The notes beneath the pieces are model-generated. The model searched no databases. It was not told where the DNA came from and saw nothing but the letters and a program-made list of their open reading frames with translations. From contig NZ_WURB01000001.1 of assembly GCF_009830105.1 (NCBI RefSeq), positions 248,001 through 312,000 of the forward strand: 64,000 nucleotides of DNA, in the 5' to 3' direction. The first letter of the stretch is position 1; each line of letters begins with the position of its first letter. The stretch comes from Microvirga makkahensis (GTDB taxonomy: Bacteria; Pseudomonadota; Alphaproteobacteria; Rhizobiales; Beijerinckiaceae). The translations under genes and the position numbers were made by a program. Of this stretch, positions 1 to 7,129 are shown in pieces.

Positions 1-1
1 G

Positions 2-331
2 CAGGGACGCCGGCACATTCTCGGCATCCATACGAAATCCATGCCGCTGGGCCCTGATGTTGATCTCGATCTGGTGGCGGAAAGAACGAGCCGGTTCACG
101 GGCGCGGATCTTGAGGACCTGACCCGCCGAGCGGGCCTTCTCGCCTTGCGCGAGTCCTTGGAGGCCCAAGCCGTCAGCATGGCCCATTTCGAACAGGCCT
201 TGCGGGAAACGCGTCCGTCGGTCACGCCCGAGATGGAGCGGGAGTATGAGGATATGCTCCGCACTCTGAAGCAGGAAGGTCCACAACGTCAGCCCATCGG
301 CTTTCTGCCCGTGAGACGGGCGGCCGAATGA
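2..331 (+). CDS. CDC48/VCP-type AAA ATPase, C-terminal end (5' truncated)
   Basis: This is the last 109 residues of a protein whose start lies before the window. The visible part is the lid subdomain of an AAA+ module: RRHILGIHTKSMPL, then an acidic valine/leucine stretch, then RFTGADLEDLTRRAGLLAL, the sensor-2 helix region typical of CDC48/VCP-like ATPases (usually G-F-T/S-G-A-D-L). After about residue 70 the tail becomes hydrophilic and ends in RRAAE. Family members use ATP to unfold proteins or dissociate complexes; no substrate can be inferred here. FtsH is less likely, because no zinc-protease domain follows the lid. The gene ends 3 bp before the convergent YeiH remnant. Confidence 0.75.
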   Translation, partial: QGRRHILGIHTKSMPLGPDVDLDLVAERTSRFTGADLEDLTRRAGLLALRESLEAQAVSMAHFEQALRETRPSVTPEMEREYEDMLRTLKQEGPQRQPIGFLPVRRAAE

Positions 332-334
332 TCT

Positions 335-570
335 TTATACGGCAATCTCGAGCAGGGCCTTGACCGAGAAGCCGATACCGGGCGCCCAACGGGCGTTCGG
401 TGTCCAGAGGGTCCGCACGATCGTGCCCATCAGGATGGCGTGACCAGCGCCTCGTGACACGGGCGCCCGGTCCACTGCTCCTCAAGCGACTGGAGCCCGA
501 CAGCGGCCTGTGAAATCACCACGCAGAGCGCGACCCCAGAAAGCATGCGAGTCCAGGCGTTGACGGTCAC
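335..570 (-). pseudogene. Remnant of a YeiH-family (UPF0324) sulfate-exporter-type membrane protein
   Basis: Two overlapping minus-strand frames together read like the N-terminal 75-80 residues of a YeiH/UPF0324 transporter. The upstream frame (from about 570, internal ATG at 546) gives MLSGVALCVVISQAAVGLQS and then RPCHEALV, and stops at 430. The other frame picks up with AILMGTIVRTLW and PGIGFSVKALLEIAV and stops at 335. The usual family sequence here is EALVIAILLG. Adding one base between 440 and 441 (GTCACGCC to GTCATCGCC) restores EALVIAILMG exactly, so a single-base deletion explains the break. The rest of the gene, normally about 330 residues, is missing: the stop lies next to the end of the AAA ATPase gene. 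I infer a frameshifted, 3'-deleted pseudogene. Confidence 0.68.
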
Positions 571-644
571 GTGTCTCGCCCTCGAAGCCGGTTTCTACAG
601 TAAACCGATAGTCTTGCCTGCCGCGCCGCGGAATACTCCGTTCG

Positions 645-857
645 TCAGGCGACCTTGTTGTCGGGCAAAGCGGCAATCGCCGGAGCGGCATCGGCCTGCT
701 CCTGAATGCGGAACTCCGCCAGCTGCTGCCGGACGTCGTGATACAGCGGACGGAACACCGAACCATGATTTTCGACGATATCGGCGAGGATGTGGACTGC
801 CTTGAGGAGTTTCTCCTCGGTGATCGGTCCGCGGTCCCGGTGATGCCATTGGGTCAT
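645..857 (-). CDS. Small hydrophilic protein of unknown function (70 aa)
   Basis: The frame encodes 70 residues from ATG at 857, preceded by a good ribosome-binding site (AAGGAGA, 7 nt spacing). A longer reading from 890 is possible but lacks a ribosome site. The N-terminus is polar (MTQWHHRDRG). A predicted helix follows (EEKLLKAVHILADIVENHG), then an acidic, alanine-rich tail. It has no signal peptide, membrane segment or cysteines. I do not recognise the family. The clear ribosome site and protein-like composition argue that it is real. It sits alone between the YeiH remnant and the CYTH-like gene. Confidence 0.6.
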   Translation of the reverse strand: MTQWHHRDRGPITEEKLLKAVHILADIVENHGSVFRPLYHDVRQQLAEFRIQEQADAAPAIAALPDNKVA

Positions 858-991
858 GGTGCCGTCTCCTTTGTCGTGAGACGGCACCATGGAGGGACGA
901 CATTGATGTGAGGTTAATTCTCCCGCGGTTTGGGGAGAGCCGGTCTAACCGGAGGTTCGCGCTGGTGCATCATTTGGCGCAGCGGATCAGG

Positions 992-1014
992 TTTGCCGCC
1001 CCAAATGCGGCAAA
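992..1014 (-). terminator. Hairpin downstream of the CYTH-like gene
   Basis: TTTGCCGC and GCGGCAAA form a perfect 8-bp stem with a 7-nt loop, about 50 bp past the stop of the minus-strand CYTH-like gene. No U-run follows the stem on that strand, so a role as terminator is only inferred from position. Confidence 0.3.
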
Positions 1015-1065
1015 AAATGAGACGATCCTCCGGAAGGGAAAACAGCCCAGACTTCGACCGAACGG

Positions 1066-1761
1066 TCAGGAGCGCTTGTTCTGAAGGGTGAGTTCCATTT
1101 CGCGCATGATGGCTTCCTCAATCTCGTCGAGATTGGCTTTGTTCGGCTGGTGATTGGCTTGCGCATGACCGGGCCCAGCCTTGGCTGCCTGGGCCTGGTT
1201 TGCGGCCGGCCGACGCAGATGTGAACGCTGCTGATCGGGGGCGCGGTTCTCCAGGGTGTCCAGCAATCCATCGAGGGCCGCGTTGGAGAGCGGAATATCG
1301 AGAGACTCGCGAAGACTGCCGAGGGCGATGGCGTGATTGGCGTAACGGGGATCTCTCGTGACCTCGGGGCCGAGCCAAGCGAAGGGACGAAACTCCCCCG
1401 CTTCCCTCTCGCTGTTGAATTCGATGGTCACGAATTGGACGTGACGGGGGTGGATGACGTGATCGATCAGGGCGATCCGGTCACCGATCCGGAGTTTCGT
1501 GCGGTCGTAGGCGATTTCGCCGGCACAGACATCCAGAAGCGCATGGGCATGGGCCACCGGAACTTCGGTCTGCTCCTCCGTCTCTCCATCATGGCCGGCC
1601 ACCCTCAGAATGAGCAACCCTCTGTTCTCCTCGAGGCGAACCAAGGCGGCGCGACCCGGCCGCTCCGGAAAGAAGCCCTCGATCTGGCGCAAGCTTCCCC
1701 GTTGGCGCTGAATGAGGCGGGCGAAGGATGAGGCGAGGAGAAAGCGACGAGGGACGGTCAT
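1066..1761 (-). CDS. Degenerate CYTH / triphosphate-tunnel-fold protein
   Basis: This 231-residue protein follows the CYTH pattern for about 150 residues: an opening strand PRRFLLASSFARLI, R/L-rich strands, an acidic strand EQTEVPV, and the diagnostic WLGPEVTRDPRYANHAIA that ends the domain. Normal CYTH enzymes (triphosphatases, class IV adenylate cyclases, thiamine triphosphatase) open with E-x-E-x-K, which binds metal and phosphate. Here that position reads T-V-P-R-R, so both glutamates are gone, and the lysine of the usual T-I-K-G strand is also missing. The last 60-70 residues are an Ala/Gln/Asn-rich extension ending in an acidic helix. I infer a non-catalytic or repurposed tunnel protein. 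ATG 1761 is preferred because it starts at the fold; a TTG at 1827 would add 22 residues. Neither has a strong ribosome site. Confidence 0.62.
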   Translation of the reverse strand: MTVPRRFLLASSFARLIQRQRGSLRQIEGFFPERPGRAALVRLEENRGLLILRVAGHDGETEEQTEVPVAHAHALLDVCAGEIAYDRTKLRIGDRIALIDHVIHPRHVQFVTIEFNSEREAGEFRPFAWLGPEVTRDPRYANHAIALGSLRESLDIPLSNAALDGLLDTLENRAPDQQRSHLRRPAANQAQAAKAGPGHAQANHQPNKANLDEIEEAIMREMELTLQNKRS

Positions 1762-2361
1762 GAAAGGTAAGAAAGGAATGAAATTGATCGGGTTGATTCC
1801 GTATAGGACGGCCAGAGAATGAAGCAAGTTTAAACGTCATGGCTCTGCTTCGTCCAAGCCTCGCGAACGGTAGCGCCTCATTCCTGAGACGGGACCTGTG
1901 CCAGGAACGGTCATCAGCAGAACATTGACTCACAACCCGCAGCGCATACGGGCGCTGGTAAAAAGGCATCATTGTGGAGACTTGGCCTCATACCAGTTGG
2001 CCCTGAGGTCCAGTTATTGCTCCAGTCGCGCCCTCGGTGCGGCGGGCCGAGGGCTTGCAGGCCTCAAGCGCGCAGATCGTTTCCCGTATCGTCCTCGCTC
2101 ACCGCGATCCTGATCTCGTCCCTGACCCGCGATCGTCTGCAGGCCCACACCACCCCTGTCGTCTGGTCCGTAAGTCACCGTCGCAGGTGTCAGCCAGCGC
2201 CAACAGGTACAACCCGCCCCTAAAACTTATCCGGCCTTCCGAGAGATTGGAGAACCACCTTGTGCAGTGGGATAGGATAGCAGACACATGCCGGAGCTGA
2301 CGGCGGCCACGGGATCACTCGGCCTCGAAGAAATTTCCGCGCAACCTATGTCTTGCGAATT
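1762..2361. other. 600-bp stretch without a recognisable gene
   Basis: I read both strands and found no frame with a convincing start, ribosome site or family signature. A short minus-strand frame around 2080-2190 has protein-like composition (it ends RIAVSEDDTGNDLRA before a stop), but it is bounded by stops after fewer than 40 codons and I do not recognise it. The region may hold decayed coding DNA like the YeiH remnant upstream. Confidence 0.4.
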
Positions 2362-2437
<76 letters not shown>

Positions 2438-2473
2438 GTCGCCGAAGCGAATTCAGCGGCGCGTTTCCGCTGA

Positions 2474-2507
2474 AGAGGCCGTGCGTGTAACAAACCGCAC
2501 GGCCTCT
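2474..2507 (-). terminator. Perfect 12-bp hairpin after phhA
   Basis: AGAGGCCGTGCG and CGCACGGCCTCT pair perfectly around a 10-nt loop, 28 bp past the phhA stop and 37 bp before the tRNA. The 3' side lacks a U-run, so it may be a processing or Rho-dependent end and not a classic intrinsic terminator. Confidence 0.5.
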
Positions 2508-2534
2508 GTCTACCCCATTGGGGAGGTTTTTTCC

Positions 2535-3392
2535 TCAAGCCGCGGATTTCGATTTGGCGCGGTGGTAGGTGCCGTCACCCTGCGTCAAAATCTGATCCTC
2601 CGGCTGGAGATGGCCGGGCTCGACCTCGTCCTGGGCCGCCAGTTCCTCCCACAGGGGGATCAGCCGGTCGAGGTTGAGGCTTGGCCATGATTCGATTCCG
2701 TCGAGCACGAAATAGATCTCCTGGTAATCGTCGATCCGGTAGAGGGTGCGCATGACGCGACCGAGATCAAAGGCGACCCGGTTGGGCGACGGGCTTTCGA
2801 GTGCGAAGATCGTCTCGCCGGGAGACGAGGCGATGCCAGCGCCGACGATGCGCAGCCCCTGCGGCGTCCGGGCGAGCCCGAACTCCACCGTGTACCAGTA
2901 GAGCCGCGCCAAGTATTTCAGGGCACCATGCTCGGCGGCCGCCAGCCCGGCCTTGCCATAGGATTCGAGATAATCCGCGTAGACCGGCTGCATGATCAGC
3001 GGCACATGGCCGAATACGTCGTGGAAGATGTCCGGCTCCTCGATATAGTCGAGCTGGTCTGGCTTGCGGATCCAGAAGCCTGCCGGGAACTGGCGGTTCG
3101 CCAGCATGCGGAAGAAGGCGAGATCGGGGATGAGACCCGGCACGGCCACGACCTCCCAGCCTGTCGCGGCTTTGAGGCGCTGGTTCATGACGCGGAAGTC
3201 GGGGATCCCCTCCTCACCGATGCCAAGACGGTCGAGGCCCTCGAGGAACTGATCGACGATGCGGCCTTTCAGGATCTCCCGCTGGCGCTTGGCCAGAGTT
3301 CTCCAAGTTGCATGGTCGGTTTCGGTATAGTTTTCAAAGCCCTGATCGCGCATGTAGTCGCGTGGATCGTCGCTCCCGGTCGCAGTATTCAT
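2535..3392 (-). CDS. phhA: Phenylalanine 4-monooxygenase (monomeric bacterial type)
   Basis: This 285-residue enzyme hydroxylates phenylalanine to tyrosine using non-haem iron, tetrahydropterin and oxygen, the entry to Phe/Tyr catabolism. The iron site is visible: HDVFGH supplies two histidines and E in WYTVEFGL supplies the carboxylate. The substrate-binding region reads FWIRKPDQLDYIEEPD. Its length fits the bacterial single-domain form without the animal regulatory domain. ATG 3392 has a clear GGAGG site 6-7 nt upstream. It is divergently paired with an Lrp/AsnC gene across 128 bp containing a palindromic operator, so that regulator probably controls it in response to an aromatic amino acid. 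Confidence 0.96.
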   Translation of the reverse strand: MNTATGSDDPRDYMRDQGFENYTETDHATWRTLAKRQREILKGRIVDQFLEGLDRLGIGEEGIPDFRVMNQRLKAATGWEVVAVPGLIPDLAFFRMLANRQFPAGFWIRKPDQLDYIEEPDIFHDVFGHVPLIMQPVYADYLESYGKAGLAAAEHGALKYLARLYWYTVEFGLARTPQGLRIVGAGIASSPGETIFALESPSPNRVAFDLGRVMRTLYRIDDYQEIYFVLDGIESWPSLNLDRLIPLWEELAAQDEVEPGHLQPEDQILTQGDGTYHRAKSKSAA

Positions 3393-3412
3393 AGCGTTCC
3401 TCCGTCTTTGTT

Positions 3413-3494
3413 ATGACACCAGGATAGCACTCGCTTCAGGTCATTTTTGGCCGTTTTCACCCTGGATAAGGGCCTGATCGGTCATAGAATGACC
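3413..3494. promoter_or_regulatory. Probable Lrp/AsnC operator region between phhA and its regulator
   Basis: The 128-bp divergent gap contains one perfect inverted repeat, GGTCAT-AGA-ATGACC (3480-3494), close to the start of the regulator gene. A second GGTCAT lies at 3439-3444, and a diverged copy (ATGACACC) lies at 3413-3420 near phhA. The copies are spread over about 80 bp, as expected for an Lrp-type octamer wrapping DNA. The assignment to the neighbouring regulator is inference. Confidence 0.6.
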
Positions 3495-3520
3495 CGAAGG
3501 CCTCAATCCGGGAGACTTCG

Positions 3521-3991
3521 ATGAAACGTCACCTTTCTCCCTCCGACCGCCGGATCCTGCGCACTATTCAAGGGGACGGGCGTATTCCCAACTCCACCCT
3601 GGCCGGGAAGGTGGGCCTTGCCGCCTCCCCGTGCCTGAGACGTCTGAAGGCCCTCGAGGAGGACGGGATCATTCAGGGGTATCGGGCGATGGTCGATCGC
3701 AAGGCCCTCGGTTTCGAGGTGGAGGCCTTCGTGTTCATCAAGTTGGAGCAATCGGAGCCCGGCTGGCGCACCCGGCTCGTGGAGCGCTTGAAGGGCTATG
3801 AGGAAGTGATCGCCTGTCACGCCCTTGCCGGCGAGGTGGACATCATCGTTCATGCGGTCGCCCGGGACATCGAGAGCTTCGGCGAGTTCACCATGAACCG
3901 CCTGCTCACCCTGCCCGGCGTCGCCGACGTACGCTCAAGCTTCGTGCTCTCGACCATCAAGCCGCAGAGCCCGATTCCCGTGTCGGATTGA
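3521..3991 (+). CDS. Lrp/AsnC-family transcriptional regulator
   Basis: The 156-residue protein has the two standard parts. An N-terminal winged helix-turn-helix (about residues 5-60) contains DRRILRTIQGDGRIPNSTLA, then GLAASPCLRRLKALEEDG. A C-terminal RAM domain (about 65-145) probably binds the effector, with the GxVD-like turn LAGEVDIIVHAVA. Divergent placement from phhA suggests it senses phenylalanine or tyrosine and switches phhA, as PhhR-independent Lrp regulators do in many alphaproteobacteria; this is inferred from context. Autoregulation is likely because the best palindrome (3480-3494) lies about 27 bp before its start codon. Confidence 0.93.
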   Translation: MKRHLSPSDRRILRTIQGDGRIPNSTLAGKVGLAASPCLRRLKALEEDGIIQGYRAMVDRKALGFEVEAFVFIKLEQSEPGWRTRLVERLKGYEEVIACHALAGEVDIIVHAVARDIESFGEFTMNRLLTLPGVADVRSSFVLSTIKPQSPIPVSD

Positions 3992-4067
3992 GAGGAGCCG
4001 CTCGATGCGCCACGGCCATGCGCGTCGCGGCCATCTACGCCGTTCGTCGAAAGTATGCTTAAGGCGT

Positions 4068-4100
4068 CCGTCATGCCCGGCACAGGGCCGGGCATGACGG
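4068..4100. repeat. Dispersed palindromic element (CCGTCATGCCCGGC type)
   Basis: A perfect 14-bp inverted repeat (CCGTCATGCCCGGC / GCCGGGCATGACGG, 5-nt loop) sits in the 118-bp gap between the convergent lrp and leuA genes. The same core, ATGCCCGGC-N5-GCCGGGCATGAC, recurs at 41242-41264, and related hairpins occur in other convergent gaps. It could act as a terminator for both genes. Confidence 0.8.
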
Positions 4101-4109
4101 CCGGACGGT

Positions 4110-5672
4110 TTATTCCGCCGCGTGCTGCGCGTGGAGGCTCGCGCCCCGGCTCAGCAGCTTGTTGAGCGCGCCGAGATAGGCCTGCGCGGAGGCTACCAGC
4201 GTGTCAGGATCGGCGGCGCGGGAGGTCACGCTGCGGCCGTCCGCGGAGAGGCGTACAGAGACCTCGGCCTGCGCATCCGTACCCTCGGTCACCGCGTGTA
4301 CCTGATAGAGTTCCAGCTCGGCCTCGTGCGGCACCAGCGCCTTGATGGCGTTGAAGGTGGCGTCCACGGGGCCGTTGCCCTCCTGCTCCTCGATCATCGT
4401 CTTGCCGTCGACCTGCAGGCGCATGGTGGCGCGCTGCGGGCCGCGCGTGCCGGCCACGATGGAGAGCGAGACCAGCTTGATGCGGTCATGGGCAGTGGCG
4501 ATGTTCTGGTCGACCAGCGCTTCGATATCCTCGTCGTAGACGTGCTTCTTGCGGTCCGCAAGTTCCTTGAAGCGCTCGAAGGCGTCCTGGAACTGGTTGT
4601 CGGCCAACTGATAGCCCAGCTCCTCCAGCTTGTTGCGGAAGGCAGCTCTGCCGGAATGCTTGCCCATGACCAGCGAAGTCTTGGTCACGCCGACGCTTTC
4701 GGGTGTCATAATCTCGTAGGTCTGCGCATTCTTCAGCATGCCGTCCTGATGGATGCCGCTCTCATGTGCAAAAGCGTTCCGGCCCACGATGGCCTTGTTG
4801 TACTGCACCGGGAACGAGGTGGCGGCGGACGCGAGCTTGGATGCGCGCGTCAGCATCGTCGTCTCGATGCCGGTCTCGTAGGGCAGCACGTCGCCGCGGG
4901 TCCTGATAGCCATCACGACCTCTTCGAGAGCCGCATTACCCGCGCGCTCGCCGATGCCGTTGATGGTGCACTCGATCTGACGCGCACCGCCTTCAAGAGC
5001 CGCCAGGGAGTTCGCGACGGCCAGGCCCAGGTCGTTGTGGCAATGGGCGGAGAAAATCGCCTTGTCGGCATTCGGCACGCGCTCGCGCACGGCGCGGAAC
5101 ATGGAACGGTACTCGTCGGGCGTGGCGTAGCCGACCGTGTCCGGCAGGTTGATGGTGGTGGCGCCCGCTTTGATCGCGGCCTCTACGCAGCGGCACAGAT
5201 AATCGATAGGCGTGCGCGTGGCGTCCATGGCCGACCACTCGATATCCTCGACCAGGTTGCGCGCCTGGCCCACCGTGGCCGTGATGATCTCCAGCACCGC
5301 CTCCTCGGACTTGCGCATCTGATGCTGCAGGTGGATCGGCGACGTGGAGACGAAGGTATGGATTCGCGGCTTCCGGGCGTGGCGCACGGCCTCGCCGGCG
5401 CGGGTGATATCGGCGGAGATGGCACGAGCGAGACCGGCGACGGTCGCGTTCTTCACCTGCTGGGCGATGAGGGCAACGGCCTCGAAGTCGCCGTTGGAGG
5501 CGATCGGGAACCCCGCCTCGATGATGTCGACGCCCATGGCATCGAGCAAGGCCGCGACCTCGAGCTTTTCCTCCAGCGTCATGGTCGCGCCGGGGCATTG
5601 CTCGCCGTCGCGCAGGGTGGTGTCGAAGATCAGGACGCGGTCCTTGGAGGAGCCGGTGGCGGAAGCGGTCAT
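4110..5672 (-). CDS. leuA: 2-isopropylmalate synthase
   Basis: The 520-residue enzyme condenses acetyl-CoA with 2-oxoisovalerate, the first committed step of leucine synthesis. The N-terminal TIM barrel begins LIFDTTLRDGEQCPGATM, with the R-D pair and metal aspartate, and carries the metal-binding HCHNDLGLAVANSL. GMLKNAQTYEIM and VMGKHSGRAAF follow. The last 130 or so residues are the LeuA dimer/allosteric domain (VHAVTEGTDAQAEVSVRL), where leucine would inhibit. ATG 5672 has AAGGA 9 nt upstream. A leucine-rich leader peptide and hairpin lie upstream, so control by leucine supply is likely at both RNA and protein level. Confidence 0.97.
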   Translation of the reverse strand: MTASATGSSKDRVLIFDTTLRDGEQCPGATMTLEEKLEVAALLDAMGVDIIEAGFPIASNGDFEAVALIAQQVKNATVAGLARAISADITRAGEAVRHARKPRIHTFVSTSPIHLQHQMRKSEEAVLEIITATVGQARNLVEDIEWSAMDATRTPIDYLCRCVEAAIKAGATTINLPDTVGYATPDEYRSMFRAVRERVPNADKAIFSAHCHNDLGLAVANSLAALEGGARQIECTINGIGERAGNAALEEVVMAIRTRGDVLPYETGIETTMLTRASKLASAATSFPVQYNKAIVGRNAFAHESGIHQDGMLKNAQTYEIMTPESVGVTKTSLVMGKHSGRAAFRNKLEELGYQLADNQFQDAFERFKELADRKKHVYDEDIEALVDQNIATAHDRIKLVSLSIVAGTRGPQRATMRLQVDGKTMIEEQEGNGPVDATFNAIKALVPHEAELELYQVHAVTEGTDAQAEVSVRLSADGRSVTSRAADPDTLVASAQAYLGALNKLLSRGASLHAQHAAE

Positions 5673-5753
5673 CGTGTCAGTCCTTCTCGGGAAGAGCGCG
5701 ATCCAGAGATCTTGAAGCCATGCGCTCGAGGTTGTTCTTTGGTCTTTCCAGAA

Positions 5754-5796
5754 CCCCTGAGAGCCCAGGCGACAGCGCCCAGCCGACCCTCAGGGG
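5754..5796 (-). promoter_or_regulatory. Hairpin of the leuA leader region (probable attenuator)
   Basis: CTCAGGGG and CCCCTGAG form a perfect 8-bp outer stem beginning at the stop codon of the leucine-rich leader peptide. A smaller GGCG/CGCC hairpin lies inside. Ribosome stalling at the leucine codons just upstream would alter which stem forms. No clear U-run follows the 3' arm, so it may not be a simple intrinsic terminator; the mechanism is inferred. Confidence 0.55.
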
Positions 5797-5885
5797 CAGC
5801 TAAGGAGAAGGACGCCAAGGAGGAGCGCGCGGCCGGCCGCCGGAGCGGTGCCGTTCCTGTCAGCGCTGTGGGAGCCGATTGCCAT
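5790..5885 (-). CDS. leuL: leuA leader peptide (31 aa, leucine-rich)
   Basis: A 31-codon frame from ATG 5885 has a strong site GGAGGA about 10 nt upstream. It ends in GRALLLGVLLLSCP: six leucine codons within seven positions of a single Val/Gly interruption, directly before a hairpin and 118 bp before leuA. Such leader peptides sense charged tRNA-Leu: ribosomes stall at the Leu run when leucine is short. The combination of ribosome site, Leu run, stop inside a stem, and leuA downstream is the evidence. The peptide itself probably has no other function. Confidence 0.82.
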   Translation of the reverse strand: MAIGSHSADRNGTAPAAGRALLLGVLLLSCP

Positions 5886-5935
5886 CGCTGCCCAATCCTC
5901 CAAAGACCGCGGCCCTGCCGCGAAGAACGGCACGT

Positions 5936-5963
5936 TTGTAACGGGCGGGATCCGGAATGGCAA
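5936..5963 (-). promoter_or_regulatory. Possible promoter for the leuA leader
   Basis: On the minus strand TTGCCA is followed after 16 nt by TTACAA. Transcription would start near 5929, about 45 nt before the leader-peptide start. The -10 match is weak, so this is tentative. Confidence 0.35.
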
Positions 5964-6110
5964 GTGCTTGAAACAAACGAAAAGCCGAAGCTCGGAGACC
6001 GTATAGGAAATGTCCCTCTCCCCGCTCCCTGGACAGACGGCAAAATGCCCTAGATCACCGCAAGCTCGGCTTTTATTCACGCCGTCCCGTCCGAATGTGA
6101 GGTGACTTCG

Positions 6111-6425
6111 ATGAAAAATGCGATTCGTGGCTTGTGGCTCACCGGTCTCGTGACTCTGCCGCTCGCCGCGTGCAATCAGACCGCCACAGGCCCTGCCTCG
6201 GCGCCCGCGAGCTTCCGTATGCCGGAGGGCTCCGGCTGTCAGGGCGAGATCGCCCGCTACCGCGCCGTGATGAGCAACGATCTCGCTATGGGGCACGTGA
6301 ACCAGTCCGTCTATAACCGTGTCGATCGGGAGATCGGGCAGGCCGAAACCACCTGCGCCGCCGGACGCGACGCGGAAGCGCAGCGGATGATCCGCGCTAC
6401 CAAGGCCCGCTACGGTTACGTGTGA
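6111..6425 (+). CDS. Small predicted lipoprotein (104 aa)
   Basis: The protein begins MKNAIRG, followed by a hydrophobic signal segment and a lipobox LAAC at residues 18-21, so it is probably lipid-anchored after cleavage before Cys21. The mature part contains three further spaced residues of note: Cys in GSGCQGEI, a helical stretch with AMGHVNQSVYNRVDREIGQA, and Cys in ETTCAAGRD, perhaps a disulphide. ATG 6111 is preferred over GTG 6102 because GAGGTGA lies 5-6 nt upstream. Function is unknown. Its last 10 bp overlap the end of the convergent NUDIX gene. Confidence 0.75.
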   Translation: MKNAIRGLWLTGLVTLPLAACNQTATGPASAPASFRMPEGSGCQGEIARYRAVMSNDLAMGHVNQSVYNRVDREIGQAETTCAAGRDAEAQRMIRATKARYGYV

Positions 6426-7129
6426 GCAAAGACCCACTCGAAGAAAGATTGCTGGAACAGGGGCATCGCCTCCCGGTCGATGTCCTCCGGAGTGCGGACG
6501 ACCCGCACATCCTGCAGTTCCGGCTCGGGCTCCTTGGCAATATTGGCACGGATCAGGGCAGCGCCCTCCCCCGCCGTCATAGGCAGGGTGACGTTCCGGA
6601 GCAGCGCGACCGTCGGCCAGCGTCGGATGATGATCCACTCATCGTCCACGTGGCAATCGGCTTCTCCAAGCCCCGTTTCTTCGGCCAGCTCGCGGGTCAG
6701 ACTCGCTGCAAGATCGACGGTGCCGTCGGGCCTTAGATCGGAAAGGTCAGGCGTGCCGCCCGCGAAATAGACCCGGCCTGCATTCGCGGTATGCGCGCTC
6801 ATGACGCCGCAGATATAGGCGCCATCCGACCCGCGCAGGGCTCCCATGGCGAAGCCATTGGCAATGCTCCGGTCGGGATAGCCGCCGTCGATCCAGGCGA
6901 CGAGATTCGCGTAGTTCGTCTCGAAATAGGTGTTGCGGCACAGATCCTGCTCGAACTCCAGCTTACTAAGCAGCAGCACCCGGCCGTTGAACATCTTCGG
7001 CGTCTGAGCCGTGCGGCGCTTCCAGTTCGCCTCGATGAGATCCCGGTTCTGCGCGGCCCAGGCCCATTCCATCGGTGCGCATCTCGCCTCGACGCGCGAG
7101 ACGCGCCTGATCAGAACGTCCGACGTCAC
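6416..7129 (-). CDS. NUDIX-fold hydrolase-like protein
   Basis: The 237-residue protein has the core of a Nudix box, LTRELAEETGL (about residues 142-152), which provides the catalytic R-E-x-x-E-E helix. The usual preceding G-x5-E is replaced by a longer loop (AGGTPDLSDLRPDGTVDLAA), so the first glutamate is missing. Family members cleave nucleoside diphosphates linked to another group; the substrate here is unknown. It starts at GTG 7129 and shares a 4-bp GTGA overlap with the upstream phzF-like gene, so the two are translationally coupled. The operon with pdxY and phzF hints at metabolite salvage, but this is only context. Confidence 0.78.
   Translation of the reverse strand: MTSDVLIRRVSRVEARCAPMEWAWAAQNRDLIEANWKRRTAQTPKMFNGRVLLLSKLEFEQDLCRNTYFETNYANLVAWIDGGYPDRSIANGFAMGALRGSDGAYICGVMSAHTANAGRVYFAGGTPDLSDLRPDGTVDLAASLTRELAEETGLGEADCHVDDEWIIIRRWPTVALLRNVTLPMTAGEGAALIRANIAKEPEPELQDVRVVRTPEDIDREAMPLFQQSFFEWVFAHT

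Noticed and set aside
2080-2190. Possible kinase or receiver fragment (RIAVSEDDTGNDLRA)
   Set aside because: Too short, bounded by stops, no second block to confirm a family.
4122-6053. 643-codon plus-strand open frame opposite leuA
   Set aside because: It mirrors leuA and its leader in antisense, has no family signature and is Arg/Gly/His-rich, as expected from high-GC codon shadows.
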